From NCBI GenBank assembly GCA_023954815.1, contig JAGSHB010000004.1, forward strand, positions 1 to 64,000: a DNA stretch of 64,000 nt, read 5' to 3'. The stretch is from Myxococcales bacterium (lineage in GTDB: Bacteria; Myxococcota_A; UBA9042). The stretch's first letter is position 1. Each line of letters begins with the position of its first letter. Position numbers and translations under genes: made by a program. Below are positions 1-8,240 of the stretch, piece after piece. The notes beneath the pieces are model-generated. The model had not been told where the DNA came from. It searched no databases and worked only from the letters and a program-made list of their open reading frames with translations.

Positions 1-15
1 CCATCTCTTTCTGAT

Positions 16-109
16 GCTGCGTCATTGAAATGACTATCGCAGCAACAGCCTAGTTGTCTTTCGCTGCGTCATTGAAATGACTATCGCAGCAACAGCCTAG
101 TTGTCTTTC
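16..109. repeat. two perfect tandem 47-bp repeats with dyad core
   Basis: Two identical 47-bp units occupy 16-62 and 63-109. Each contains GTCATT-GA-AATGAC, a perfect 6-bp dyad (21-34 in the first copy), flanked by GCTGC on the left and GCAGC on the right, so most of the first 28 nt can fold on itself. The units abut without spacers, so this is not a CRISPR array. The array lies just beyond the 3' end of the minus-strand isomerase gene, so it could act on its transcript end or be a protein-binding dyad. It may continue left of the window. Confidence 0.9.
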
Positions 110-169
110 TTTTGGGGGGGCTATGAGCGCCCCCAGCCGCGGCAAGCCGCGGCTTCCCCTTGTCTTTCC

Positions 170-207
170 GCTGCACGCGTCATTGAAGTGACTATCGCCG
201 CGCGCTG
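170..207. repeat. diverged third copy of the 47-bp repeat core
   Basis: This copy has the same CGTCATTGA-GTGACTATCG core as the units at 16-109, with one substitution in the dyad and different flanks. It is preceded by the same TTGTCTTTC tail sequence and ends at the stop codon of the isomerase gene. Between it and the tandem pair lie two GC-rich hairpins, a G-run/C-run stem near 115-135 and CCGCGG-CCGCGG near 137-153. Confidence 0.7.
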
Positions 208-1254
208 CTAGATCCGAATCTCGACGTGGGCGGTGCGCCGCAGCTCGGCAATCCACTGTTCGTAGAGCTTGGCGAACTGTTTTTCCATCAGCTGGGCGCG
301 CACCATCTGCTCTAGAATTCGCTTGTTCTTCGCTTTGACGGTCCGACGGTCGATCAGCTTGATGATGTGAAAGCCGAACGGCGTCTGAACGACCTTGCTG
401 ATCTGGCCCTTCTTCAGACTCCAGAGCGTGCCAGCGAAGGTCTGATCGAGCATCCAGCGACGCATCCACCCCAGATCTCCGCCGTATTCGGTGCCTTCGT
501 CGTCGCTGAACTCTTCGGCCGCGTCTACGAACGACTTCTTCTTGGCTTGGACGACGTCGTGGATCTTCCAAGCCTTGTCCCGCAGGCGATTGAGCACCAC
601 CGGCGACGCTCCTTCTGGCACCTTGATGAGGATGTGCCGCGAGTGCAGCTCCTCTTCGACCGTGCCGCCCTTGTATTGCAGATCGAGGACCCGCTTGATC
701 TCCGCTTCGGCGACACGCAAACGCGAGCCAAGCTTGGAGCGAATCATCTTGACCCGCAGCTTCTCGGCCCGCACATGCTGGCGATAGGCGGCGACGTCGG
801 CGAACCCCATCTTGCGGACGGCCTCTTTCAGCTCATCCATATCCCACAGGTTTCTGTCGCGCAGCTTCTTGAGGTGACCGTCGATCTCCGTATCGGGCAC
901 GGTGATGCCGAGGGAGGTGGCCGCCTGGGTGACCAGCAGGTTGTCGATCAGGGTGTCGAGCACCTGGCGCAACATCTCCCGGCGATTTCTCGGCCGAACG
1001 GACTGGCGGGTCGGCACCAACTTCTGGCTGGCGGAATTCTGGGCCTGGGCACGAACCAGCTGACTCAGGGTGATGATCTTGCGACCCACCACAGCGGCGA
1101 TCCCGTCGAGTTGGCGGTACCCCTTGGGAAGCTTGGCTTTGCGCTCCGCCCCGAGAACTGGGGACGAGAGCACCAAACTAGCTGCGATAATCAGCGTTGT
1201 GAAAAGCCCGGTTGTACGCCCCAAACGGCGACCTGGATTAGTGCGAATGGCCAT
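208..1254 (-). CDS. surA: SurA-type periplasmic peptidyl-prolyl isomerase
   Basis: This 348-residue exported chaperone/prolyl isomerase probably assists outer-membrane protein folding in the periplasm. Residues 1-35 form a signal peptide with a twin-Arg-free basic start and a hydrophobic core ending near VLGAE. Residues about 45-170 are a helical SurA_N-type domain beginning IAAVVGRKIITLSQL. A single parvulin domain spans about 200-305, with the family signatures SRHILIK, YGGDLGWM and PFGFHIIKL. E. coli SurA has two parvulin domains, so this is the shorter one-domain form. The start has a GGGGAG ribosome site about 7 nt upstream. It overlaps the preceding isomerase gene by 17 nt, so the two are co-transcribed and probably coupled. 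The family is certain; the exact client range is inferred. Confidence 0.9.
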   Translation of the reverse strand: MAIRTNPGRRLGRTTGLFTTLIIAASLVLSSPVLGAERKAKLPKGYRQLDGIAAVVGRKIITLSQLVRAQAQNSASQKLVPTRQSVRPRNRREMLRQVLDTLIDNLLVTQAATSLGITVPDTEIDGHLKKLRDRNLWDMDELKEAVRKMGFADVAAYRQHVRAEKLRVKMIRSKLGSRLRVAEAEIKRVLDLQYKGGTVEEELHSRHILIKVPEGASPVVLNRLRDKAWKIHDVVQAKKKSFVDAAEEFSDDEGTEYGGDLGWMRRWMLDQTFAGTLWSLKKGQISKVVQTPFGFHIIKLIDRRTVKAKNKRILEQMVRAQLMEKQFAKLYEQWIAELRRTAHVEIRI

Positions 1255-2392
1255 GATGATCTCCCCCCGGGGCAGCCTTCAAGTCCCGCTTGGTCGGCTT
1301 GCGGCGCTTGATTTTGGGGGTCGGGAGCAGGCGAATGGCGTCGTCGTTGTACTCGACTTTGACGTCGGTCATCAGGTTGTCGATGAACGCCTTGCGGCCC
1401 AGGTCCCGCTTGCGTTTGAGCAGCCGCTGCCGAATCGACCGACTGACCTGCTTGAGCGGCTTGTCCACCGCCGGGCTACGCGAGACCGCATACAAGATGT
1501 GGTAGCCGCGGGGGCTCTGAATGACCTTACTCAGCGTGTAGGTCTCCATGCCAATGGCCGCCTCACGGAGACTCATCGGAATCGCATTGAGCCGGTCGAT
1601 CTCGGCCTGGGTGGCGCCCTTGGGGAGCGTCTTGCTGACCATGCCGAGGGTGCCCAAATACGGGATGGAGGCTTTGTCTTCGGTCACCCGACCGATGTAG
1701 TCCTTCCACAGGGCGGCGAGCTTGGCAGGCGAGTCTTGGGAACCCGCCTGAAGCTCATCGTGAATCGTCTGGGCGCGCTTTCTATCGCTCAACACGATGT
1801 GCCGCACCTCGACCTGCAAAGGCTTATGGTACAGGCGCTGGTTGTTGTCGTAGTAGGCCTTCACGTCGGCGTCTGTGATGGATTTGTGGCTGATGGTGCC
1901 GAGCACGGACTGCTGCACCAAACGGCGCACCATCTGCTGCTTGGCCGCATCGAGCACGCGGGGATCTTTGTCGAGCCCCTGCCGCCGAGCCTCCTCGGCC
2001 ATGACCTCGAACTGCACCCACTTGAGCAGAAACTTCTTCCGCGCCGTCAGCGTGCGGTACTGGATACGAATCGCTTCGGGCTCGAGCTGCAGCCTGTCTT
2101 CCAAGTCTCCCAAGGTGATGATGCGCTTACCGATGGTCGCGAGCGGCACACTGCGCTGCTCCGCGGTCAACGCCGAGGCACCCGCGAGCACTTTCGGCTT
2201 GGGAATGTCCGCGATGGTCTTCTTCTTCGCCGCCTCTTGCACGCCGGGCCCCTTGGGCGTCGGACGCTCGGGCTTGCCGCAAGAGCTGAGGACCAAACAG
2301 GCCATCGCGAGCAGCGCGCTGGGCGCAATCACGCCGGAAAACCGGGCCATGAGCGGCGATTCGGTGAACATTTGGGGATGTCGATGAGTCAT
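1238..2392 (-). CDS. parvulin-type prolyl isomerase lipoprotein
   Basis: This 384-residue protein has a lipoprotein signal ending at LVLSSC, so it is probably anchored to a membrane in the periplasm. A SurA_N/PpiC-like helical region (ATIGKRIITLGDLEDRL) is followed by a weaker parvulin domain containing YLGTLGMVS and SPRGYHILYAV, where the canonical GGDLG is changed. It may therefore be mainly a chaperone. The C-terminus is His-rich (GGDHHGHSH). I chose the upstream ATG because AAAGGA lies 5 nt before it; an internal ATG at 2350, closer to the signal peptide, lacks such a site. It is first in a two-gene unit with the SurA-like gene, overlapping it by 17 nt. Confidence 0.85.
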   Translation of the reverse strand: MTHRHPQMFTESPLMARFSGVIAPSALLAMACLVLSSCGKPERPTPKGPGVQEAAKKKTIADIPKPKVLAGASALTAEQRSVPLATIGKRIITLGDLEDRLQLEPEAIRIQYRTLTARKKFLLKWVQFEVMAEEARRQGLDKDPRVLDAAKQQMVRRLVQQSVLGTISHKSITDADVKAYYDNNQRLYHKPLQVEVRHIVLSDRKRAQTIHDELQAGSQDSPAKLAALWKDYIGRVTEDKASIPYLGTLGMVSKTLPKGATQAEIDRLNAIPMSLREAAIGMETYTLSKVIQSPRGYHILYAVSRSPAVDKPLKQVSRSIRQRLLKRKRDLGRKAFIDNLMTDVKVEYNDDAIRLLPTPKIKRRKPTKRDLKAAPGGDHHGHSH

Positions 2393-2547
2393 GAGCGTCC
2401 TTTCACAGGGGCGGGAGTCTCGGTCGGCCTTGGGTTGGGGTCAAGCGGCCGTTTTTTGCCTGCATTGTGGGGCGCAGGACCATTGGCCTGGTGCAGCGAT
2501 TTCCATCACGCGTGCTGGTACGGGGCGAAGTGCCCAGGAGAGGCCCA

Positions 2548-3150
2548 ATGCGCTACGATTGGATAGCCATAAACCCGGACCTGCGTATGAATCTTCCCAC
2601 TGATGCCCGTGATCTGACCGCCAGCCACCAGCGGCGCTCCGTGGCTGCAGCCCAAGTGCTCACCGGTCTGACACTCACCCTGGCCTGCTCCGTCGCCATG
2701 GCGCTGATGCCGCCGCACGTGGCGAAGACGGAGCCAGCCGATGGTGGTCAGCTGCAAGGACGCACCGTCATCTTCCACGGTTACACGCTCAATCTCGGCG
2801 CCAAAGACTCGGTCAAGGTGACCGACCTGACGGCCAAGCGTGAGCTGACGGCGACGACGAAAGTGCAATGTAAGACCGTGGGAAAGGGCGACTGCCCGGG
2901 GTGTACCCAGCGCAAGTGTCAGGTCATTGTCACGCTGCCGACGACGACCGCAGGGCACCGCTATGAAGTCACCGTGCTGCGCGAGACCATCACCGTGACC
3001 GCGGCCAAGACGCTAGGCGCAGTCAAGGGCGCTGATCCAAAGCCGAAACCTGGCAAGAAAGCCAGAAAACCAGGCCCAAAGCCCAAAGTGAGCGCAAAAT
3101 CCAAGGCCAGCCCAAAGCCCAAGTCGAAGCCCAAACGCAAGGCGAAATAA
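2548..3150 (+). CDS. exported protein with CopC-like fold and Lys/Pro tail
   Basis: This 200-residue protein of unknown function is divergent from the isomerase pair. A hydrophobic export signal (VLTGLTLTLACSVAMAL) precedes PPHVAKTEPADGGQL, a start that resembles the HA-xxxx-P-xxG opening of CopC/Big-like beta-sandwich domains. The middle region has four Cys within about 16 residues (CKTVGKGDCPGCTQRKC) that could bind metal or form disulfides. The last ~45 residues are a low-complexity Lys/Pro/Ala tail resembling histone H1 tails, which would bind anionic polymers. AGGAG lies 7 nt before the ATG chosen here; a second in-frame ATG at 2587 would give a more conventional signal peptide. The function is not assigned. 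Confidence 0.7.
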   Translation: MRYDWIAINPDLRMNLPTDARDLTASHQRRSVAAAQVLTGLTLTLACSVAMALMPPHVAKTEPADGGQLQGRTVIFHGYTLNLGAKDSVKVTDLTAKRELTATTKVQCKTVGKGDCPGCTQRKCQVIVTLPTTTAGHRYEVTVLRETITVTAAKTLGAVKGADPKPKPGKKARKPGPKPKVSAKSKASPKPKSKPKRKAK

Positions 3151-3177
3151 GGCGGGTCTGGGGTTCGGCGACAGGTT

Positions 3178-4917
3178 CTAGTTCGTCGCCATGACCAGGG
3201 GTTTGGCGCCGATGGCTTTCACCTTGAGACCGACGCTCGTCGACTCGGGTTTGCCGTCGCCATCGGCGTCGATGTCCAGCACCAGCAGACTCTTGACCAG
3301 GGCCATGGCGCCCGGCTTGGTCAACGGCTTGAACGCATCATCCGGCAGTCCTTGGAAGGTGCTCAGGATGGCCTTTTCCGTCATTGAGCCGCCGATGACA
3401 CCGTCGAACTTCAACACCGTCTTGCCATCGCTCGCCAGCTGCAACTGACCCTCGAGGCGCGCGCCTTTGACGAGGAAGGTCGCGTCGCCGCCAGCTAGGC
3501 TGACCTCCATGGCGAACAATGTGCCAGCGCCGCCGGCGGTGAGCTTGGTGCCGACGAGCTTGGCGTCCGAGAACGTCACCCGCGGCACGCATTTGGCGGT
3601 GAACGCTTGCTGGCTGACGGCCCAACTGCAGGGCTGGGTCTGGGGCTTGCACTGGCTCGCCAAGGACGCTGAGGTCTGGTTGGCGTAGTACAGGTGCAGG
3701 TTGAAAAACGCGTTGGGCCCCTTGAATCCGTCAAAATCGGCGACAAATTGCAGCGCGCCGGAGCTCACCGCATTGCTCAGCACCGGGTTGATCGCGAACG
3801 CCAGCGCGGCGAAGGCGTTGTCGATACCGCCGGAGCACTTGCCCTTGGGCGCGCAGGTCTTGGGGTCGTCGTCGACATCGAGCCCGTTGCTCTGCTCGCC
3901 GTCGGCGCCGATGGCAAAGCCGATGAGCTGAGCCGCGGTCTGCCCAAAAGTCTTCTTGCAGAGCTTGCAGGCGCTGGTCTTCTGGCCGAGGCAGACGCCG
4001 CCGGAGCACGAGTCGCCGACGGTGCAGCTCTCGCCGTCGCTGCAGGAGTTGCCGTTGAACTTGTAGACACAGCCGATCTTGCTGTCGCAGCTGTCGGTGG
4101 TGCAGGCGTTGTCGTCTTTGCAGTCGGACGCTGTGCCGCCGCCGCAGGTGCCTGCCGCAGAGCAAGCCTCGCCGTGGGTGCACGCGTCGGCGTCACTGCA
4201 GGTCGCGCCCTTGGCCAGGGCCACGTGACTGCAGCCTGCTTTGGGATCACAGCTATCGGTCGTGCAAGCGCTGCCGTCGTCGCAGGCGTTGGGATCGGGT
4301 TTGCTGGCGCACTTGCCGGTCTTCGAATCGCAGGCGTCTTTGGTGCAGGCGTCGCCGTCGCTGCACCCGATGGGGAGGCCCGGCCCGCAGCTCCCCGTCA
4401 CACAGATGCCATCACCGGTGCACGCATCGCCGTCATCGCAGGCATCGGAGGTGTTGTTGTGCAGGCACTCGCCCTTGGCGCAGCTGTCCGCCGTACAGGC
4501 GTTGTCGTCGTCACAATTCATAGCGCCGCCGCCGCACTTGCCGTCGTTGTCGCAGGCGTCACCCGTGGTGCAGGCGTCGCCGTCGTCACAGGGTTTGTCG
4601 GCGGTCAGGGTCCAGCCCTTGGCATCTTCGGACGGCGTGCAGACGTGGCAGGCATCGAGTGCCGCGCCAGCGGACGTGCACGACACGCCGTCGGCCATGG
4701 CGATCGCGCAGGTATTCGCCGGGCACGCTGAGCCAGCTGTGTCCTCAGCCGCACCGCCACCATCGGTGCCGCCATCGGTTTGAGCGGTGGCATCGGCTGA
4801 GGCAGCGTCCGCCGTGGAGCTGTCTCCGTCTTCGCCGCAGGCCGCTAAAACCCCGAATATCAGGGCATAAAGCGCGATTGCAGATTTGGAATGACGACAA
4901 GGTGACAAGGTATTCAT
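3178..4917 (-). CDS. Cys-rich repeat surface lipoprotein
   Basis: This 579-residue lipoprotein has a signal ending at LAAC (Cys27), then a Ser/Ala/Thr/Asp/Gly-rich linker that would hold the rest off the membrane. Residues about 60-320 hold at least ten short Cys-rich units of the form C-x-D-G/D-x-A-C-T-x-D-x-C, typical of secreted myxobacterial and slime-mould proteins. These are likely disulfide-bonded and perhaps Ca-binding through the Asp-rich loops. The C-terminal ~250 residues are a non-repetitive beta-rich domain that I do not recognise, containing LDIDADGDGKPEST, an EF-hand-like Asp loop. The gene is convergent with the exported Lys/Pro-tail protein. Its role is probably in surface structure or adhesion; no enzymatic motif is seen. 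Confidence 0.8.
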   Translation of the reverse strand: MNTLSPCRHSKSAIALYALIFGVLAACGEDGDSSTADAASADATAQTDGGTDGGGAAEDTAGSACPANTCAIAMADGVSCTSAGAALDACHVCTPSEDAKGWTLTADKPCDDGDACTTGDACDNDGKCGGGAMNCDDDNACTADSCAKGECLHNNTSDACDDGDACTGDGICVTGSCGPGLPIGCSDGDACTKDACDSKTGKCASKPDPNACDDGSACTTDSCDPKAGCSHVALAKGATCSDADACTHGEACSAAGTCGGGTASDCKDDNACTTDSCDSKIGCVYKFNGNSCSDGESCTVGDSCSGGVCLGQKTSACKLCKKTFGQTAAQLIGFAIGADGEQSNGLDVDDDPKTCAPKGKCSGGIDNAFAALAFAINPVLSNAVSSGALQFVADFDGFKGPNAFFNLHLYYANQTSASLASQCKPQTQPCSWAVSQQAFTAKCVPRVTFSDAKLVGTKLTAGGAGTLFAMEVSLAGGDATFLVKGARLEGQLQLASDGKTVLKFDGVIGGSMTEKAILSTFQGLPDDAFKPLTKPGAMALVKSLLVLDIDADGDGKPESTSVGLKVKAIGAKPLVMATN

Positions 4918-5025
4918 GGCCCCATGCTAGCGGGGCTTGGCCCAGACTCAAGCCATCATTGTAAGCGCCAAGGCCCCCGTCGTGGCAGTCGGGTACGGCG
5001 AGGCGCGCGCGCTGCACGACCCATG

Positions 5026-5069
5026 CGCCGGCTACGCGCCGTCTATCCGCCGTCTATCCGCCGGCTACG
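5026..5069. repeat. four-unit 11-bp tandem array overlapping a stop codon
   Basis: Four contiguous 11-bp units are present: CGCCGGCTACG, CGCCGTCTATC, CGCCGTCTATC and CGCCGGCTACG. The last unit contains the TAG stop (complement CTA, 5065-5067) of the minus-strand NuoE-like gene. Every unit carries CTA, and because 11 is not a multiple of 3 the array supplies minus-strand TAG codons in all three frames just past the gene. Confidence 0.9.
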
Positions 5070-5517
5070 CGTCGGCTTCGATGGCGTCGAGCAGCTCGAT
5101 GACTTGCGCCACGGTCGCTTCGGGAAAGCCGACGATCCCGTCTTCGAGCGCCGCTACGGCCACAGGCGCCTGCTGGCAACGGTTGAGGCACCCGCGAGGG
5201 ACCAGATCAAAAGCGACACGGCCAGCGCCGATGCGCTGATCACGCAGGGTCAATAGATCGGCGATCAACGGCTCCGCCCCCCACAGCTGGCAGCGGGCGC
5301 CACAGACGGCAATCGCGACAGGAAACTCCCGCTGCACCTGCACCATCGGGGCATAGCTCAGCGCCATCCACGCGTGGGCACGAGGCACGCCGGCTTCCTC
5401 AGCGAGCGCGTCGATCTGCGCCGGCTGCACCGGGCTACCAGCGGCCATCAGCTTTTCGCCAAGGGCCCAGAGCGCGTTGAAGTCGAGGGCATCGTGAGTC
5501 GGGGGGCGCGGATCCAT
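5065..5517 (-). CDS. NuoE-like [2Fe-2S] thioredoxin-fold protein
   Basis: This 150-residue soluble protein has an N-terminal helical segment followed by a thioredoxin-fold [2Fe-2S] domain. Four Cys at 72, 76, 110 and 114 (VCGARCQLWGAE and GCLNRCQQAPV) match the NuoE/HoxE cluster layout, although the first pair is CxxxC rather than the usual CxxxxC. NuoE-type domains pass electrons between NAD(P)H-linked flavoproteins and other clusters. Here the gene stands alone, with no NuoF or hydrogenase subunit nearby, so a free ferredoxin-like role is inferred. AGGAG lies 7 nt before this ATG; the open frame extends 69 codons further upstream but without protein-like sequence. It is divergent from the TonB-dependent receptor. 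Confidence 0.75.
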   Translation of the reverse strand: MDPRPPTHDALDFNALWALGEKLMAAGSPVQPAQIDALAEEAGVPRAHAWMALSYAPMVQVQREFPVAIAVCGARCQLWGAEPLIADLLTLRDQRIGAGRVAFDLVPRGCLNRCQQAPVAVAALEDGIVGFPEATVAQVIELLDAIEADA

Positions 5518-5642
5518 TGGGGTCTCCTCGGTGGCGACGACGGTCGCCAGACCACGCCGATGGTGCGGTGCATAGGTCCGTGATTCAAGCGGTGTGCCCC
5601 GGAGCGCTTGCCACGGCTCGGCACAGCCACAATGCTGCCGCC

Positions 5643-8237
5643 ATGCGTTGGCTCCTACATACCATCGTGGTCTGCTCCCAATTGTTCTTCGCCGGCACAT
5701 CGTTAGCGGCGGCGAGGCCCACAATCGTACCGCCGCGCTTGGTGCACTACGAGGCCCCGACCTACCCCAAGAAGCTGCTCGCCCGCGGGCTGCGCGGTGC
5801 GGTCGTCCTGCAAATCGTCATCGGCAAAGACGGCAGCATCGGCAAGGTGACGGTGCACACCTCCGCTGGGCCAGACTTTGACGCCGCCGCCGTCGCCGCT
5901 GCCAAGAAGCTGCGTTTTTCTCCCGCGACAGTCGGCGGCAAGCCGGCGCCCGTCGCCATTCGCTACCGCTTTCGCTTCGCGCCGGAGATGCGCATCGACA
6001 GGCGTGGGCGCTCCCGCGGGCTCGGCCGCTACGGTCGCCGGAGCAAGGAGCGGGCACCGTCGGGGTTTTCGTCGCTGATAGGTCAGGTGGTCGAACGAGG
6101 GACCGGCCGCCCCGTCGCTGGTGCGATCATCTACCTGCCCAAACTCAAGCGCGAAACCGTCAGTGAAGCCGATGGCTCCTTCCGCTTCGGCCTGCTGCCC
6201 AAAGGCGTGCACCGACTGTACCTACCCGGAGCCGATTTCAAGCCATTGCGGCGGAAGATCAAGGTGCAGGACGGTAAAACGACGGAGATGACCCTGCGCC
6301 CCGAGCGGCGCAGCTATGTGATCTACCGCGCCACCGCCGAGGCGCCGCCCGCCCCTGGTGAGATGACGCGGCGCTCGCTGACCATGGAGGAGATTCAGCG
6401 CGTACCAGGGGTCTACGGCGACGCGTTCAAGGTGGTGCAGAACCTGCCGGGTGTGTCTCGCTCTGTGGGCGGCGCGCTGGTGGTGCGTGGTTCGGCGCCG
6501 CAAGACACCCAGGTCATGGTCGAAGGCCTGCGCGTGCCCCTGCTGTATCACTTCGGCGGGCTCTACTCGGTGTTCAACACCGACGTGCTCAGCGGCATCG
6601 ACTTTCTGCCGGGCGGCTATGCGGTGCGCTATGGTCGCGGCACGGGCGGCATCCTGGCGGCCAACCTCGCGCTGCCCAAGACCAAGGACAAATGGCGCGG
6701 CACCATCGAGAGCAACGTCTTTCACACCGGCTTCTTGCTGCAAGCGCCCATCGGCGAGTCCACTTGGCTGACGGTGGCCGCCCGGCGTAGTTACGTCGAC
6801 TACGTGCTCGATGCGGTGGTGCCCGATGGTGTGCTGCCCTTCACTCGGGCGCCGCGGTATTACGATTACCAGATCAAACTCGACCACATCGCCTCGCCGC
6901 GCACCAACATGACGCTCTTTGTCTTCGGCGCGAGTGACGCGGTGTCGACCAAGGTTGATGAGCCGCCGGCTGCGTTCCCCGATGCCCGGGGTGACTTGGA
7001 TACATCGACCGACTTTCACGCCTTCGTCGGTGTGCTGCGTCACGACGGCGGTCAGTGGACCAGCCGTACGATGGTCGGCGCGCTGGCTGGCTTCTTCAAC
7101 ATGAGCTTGGGCGACCAATTCCGCGGCGAAGGGGTAGGCCTCGACGCAACGGCGCGGCAGGAGTTCACCTTTGGTAAGGGGCCAGTGCAGCTGCGGACCG
7201 GGTTGGATCTCTCGCTGCGGCCCTACGCCATCGAGCTGCTCGCGCCGCTCTTTCAAACCTCGGGTGAGCGCGGCACCACGGGCGGCAACCCACCGAGTCA
7301 GGGCAACGCCTATCTGTCCTCGGCCGACAAGGAGATCTTGCCAGGCTTCTGGATCGACGCCGTGTTCCGCATGCATCCGCGCCTGGAGGTGGTACCGGGT
7401 ATTCGTGTCGATCTCTTCCGCGGTATCGACACCGGCCAGACGTTCACTCCGCGCATCAACGCCCGCTACCGGGTGCGCAAGGGCCTGACCCTCAAGGCAG
7501 CCACGGGCCTGACCAGCCAGCCGCCGCAACCGCCGCAGGTGCTGCCGCCCTTCGGTACGCCGGGCCTGCTGCCGCAACGCAGCTGGGAGACCGCCGCCGG
7601 TGTGGAGTGGCAAATCACCGACGCCATCGACCTGGACATGAGCGGGTTTTATAAGCGGCTTTCCGGCGTCATCGGCGTCACTCCGGGCCTTTTTCCCGCG
7701 ACGCGCTATCACAATGACGCCACCGGCAGCATCAAGGGCCTCGAGTTGCTGCTGCGCCACAAGTCCAAAGGGCGGTTCTTTGGCTGGCTGAGCTACACCC
7801 TGCAGCGCGCCACTAGAGTCGATCAGCCGGGCGGTCCCGAGCGCCTATTCGGCTGGGACCAGACCCACATCATGACCGCCGTTGGCTCCTGGAAATTGCC
7901 GGGTAATTTCGAGGCCGGATTCCGCTTCCGCCTGACCTCGGGCAACCCCTACACGCCGCTCAGCACGGCCGTCTACAACGAAAAGACCGACAGCTACACC
8001 CGCGCCCTGTCGACCTGCAGCAACTGCGCCCGCCTGCCCGCCTTTCATCAGCTCGATGTGCGCTTGGACCGGGCCTTTGTCTTCGATCGGTGGATGCTGC
8101 GCGTCTACCTGGATGTGCAGAACGTCTACAATCGCGAAAACGCGGAGTTCATTCGCTACAACTTCGACGCCAGCCAGCACACGTTTGGCGTCGGCCTGCC
8201 GATCATCCCCTCCCTCGGCCTTAAAGCGCAGTTCTAG
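5643..8237 (+). CDS. TonB-dependent receptor with N-terminal TonB_C-like domain
   Basis: This 864-residue outer-membrane receptor has an unusual front end. After a signal peptide (about 1-25), residues 30-115 match the C-terminal domain of TonB/energy transducers: APTYPKKLLARGLRG, VVLQIVIGKDGSIGKV and FDAAAVAAAKKLRFSP. A Ser/Arg-rich linker leads to a carboxypeptidase-regulatory-like beta domain at about 145-225 (GQVVERGTGRPVAGA). Next come the plug at about 250-375 (KVVQNLPGVSR, LVVRGSAPQDTQV, YGRGTGG) and a beta-barrel to the C-terminus. The substrate is unknown. The upstream in-frame extension lacks coding character and the ATG at 5643 opens the signal peptide, although its ribosome site is poor. 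The MBL-fold gene follows after 3 nt, so the two probably form an operon. Confidence 0.88.
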   Translation: MRWLLHTIVVCSQLFFAGTSLAAARPTIVPPRLVHYEAPTYPKKLLARGLRGAVVLQIVIGKDGSIGKVTVHTSAGPDFDAAAVAAAKKLRFSPATVGGKPAPVAIRYRFRFAPEMRIDRRGRSRGLGRYGRRSKERAPSGFSSLIGQVVERGTGRPVAGAIIYLPKLKRETVSEADGSFRFGLLPKGVHRLYLPGADFKPLRRKIKVQDGKTTEMTLRPERRSYVIYRATAEAPPAPGEMTRRSLTMEEIQRVPGVYGDAFKVVQNLPGVSRSVGGALVVRGSAPQDTQVMVEGLRVPLLYHFGGLYSVFNTDVLSGIDFLPGGYAVRYGRGTGGILAANLALPKTKDKWRGTIESNVFHTGFLLQAPIGESTWLTVAARRSYVDYVLDAVVPDGVLPFTRAPRYYDYQIKLDHIASPRTNMTLFVFGASDAVSTKVDEPPAAFPDARGDLDTSTDFHAFVGVLRHDGGQWTSRTMVGALAGFFNMSLGDQFRGEGVGLDATARQEFTFGKGPVQLRTGLDLSLRPYAIELLAPLFQTSGERGTTGGNPPSQGNAYLSSADKEILPGFWIDAVFRMHPRLEVVPGIRVDLFRGIDTGQTFTPRINARYRVRKGLTLKAATGLTSQPPQPPQVLPPFGTPGLLPQRSWETAAGVEWQITDAIDLDMSGFYKRLSGVIGVTPGLFPATRYHNDATGSIKGLELLLRHKSKGRFFGWLSYTLQRATRVDQPGGPERLFGWDQTHIMTAVGSWKLPGNFEAGFRFRLTSGNPYTPLSTAVYNEKTDSYTRALSTCSNCARLPAFHQLDVRLDRAFVFDRWMLRVYLDVQNVYNRENAEFIRYNFDASQHTFGVGLPIIPSLGLKAQF

Positions 8238-8240
8238 GTA

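Noticed and set aside
16-109. CRISPR array
   Set aside because: The units abut without spacers and no cas gene is present.
112-160. intrinsic terminator for the SurA-like gene
   Set aside because: Two GC-rich hairpins exist, but on the minus strand they are followed by A-rich and not T-rich sequence.
6222-7760. 512-residue minus-strand frame across the TonB-dependent receptor
   Set aside because: The receptor frame has plug and barrel signatures; this frame is Arg/His/Gln-rich with no recognisable domain.
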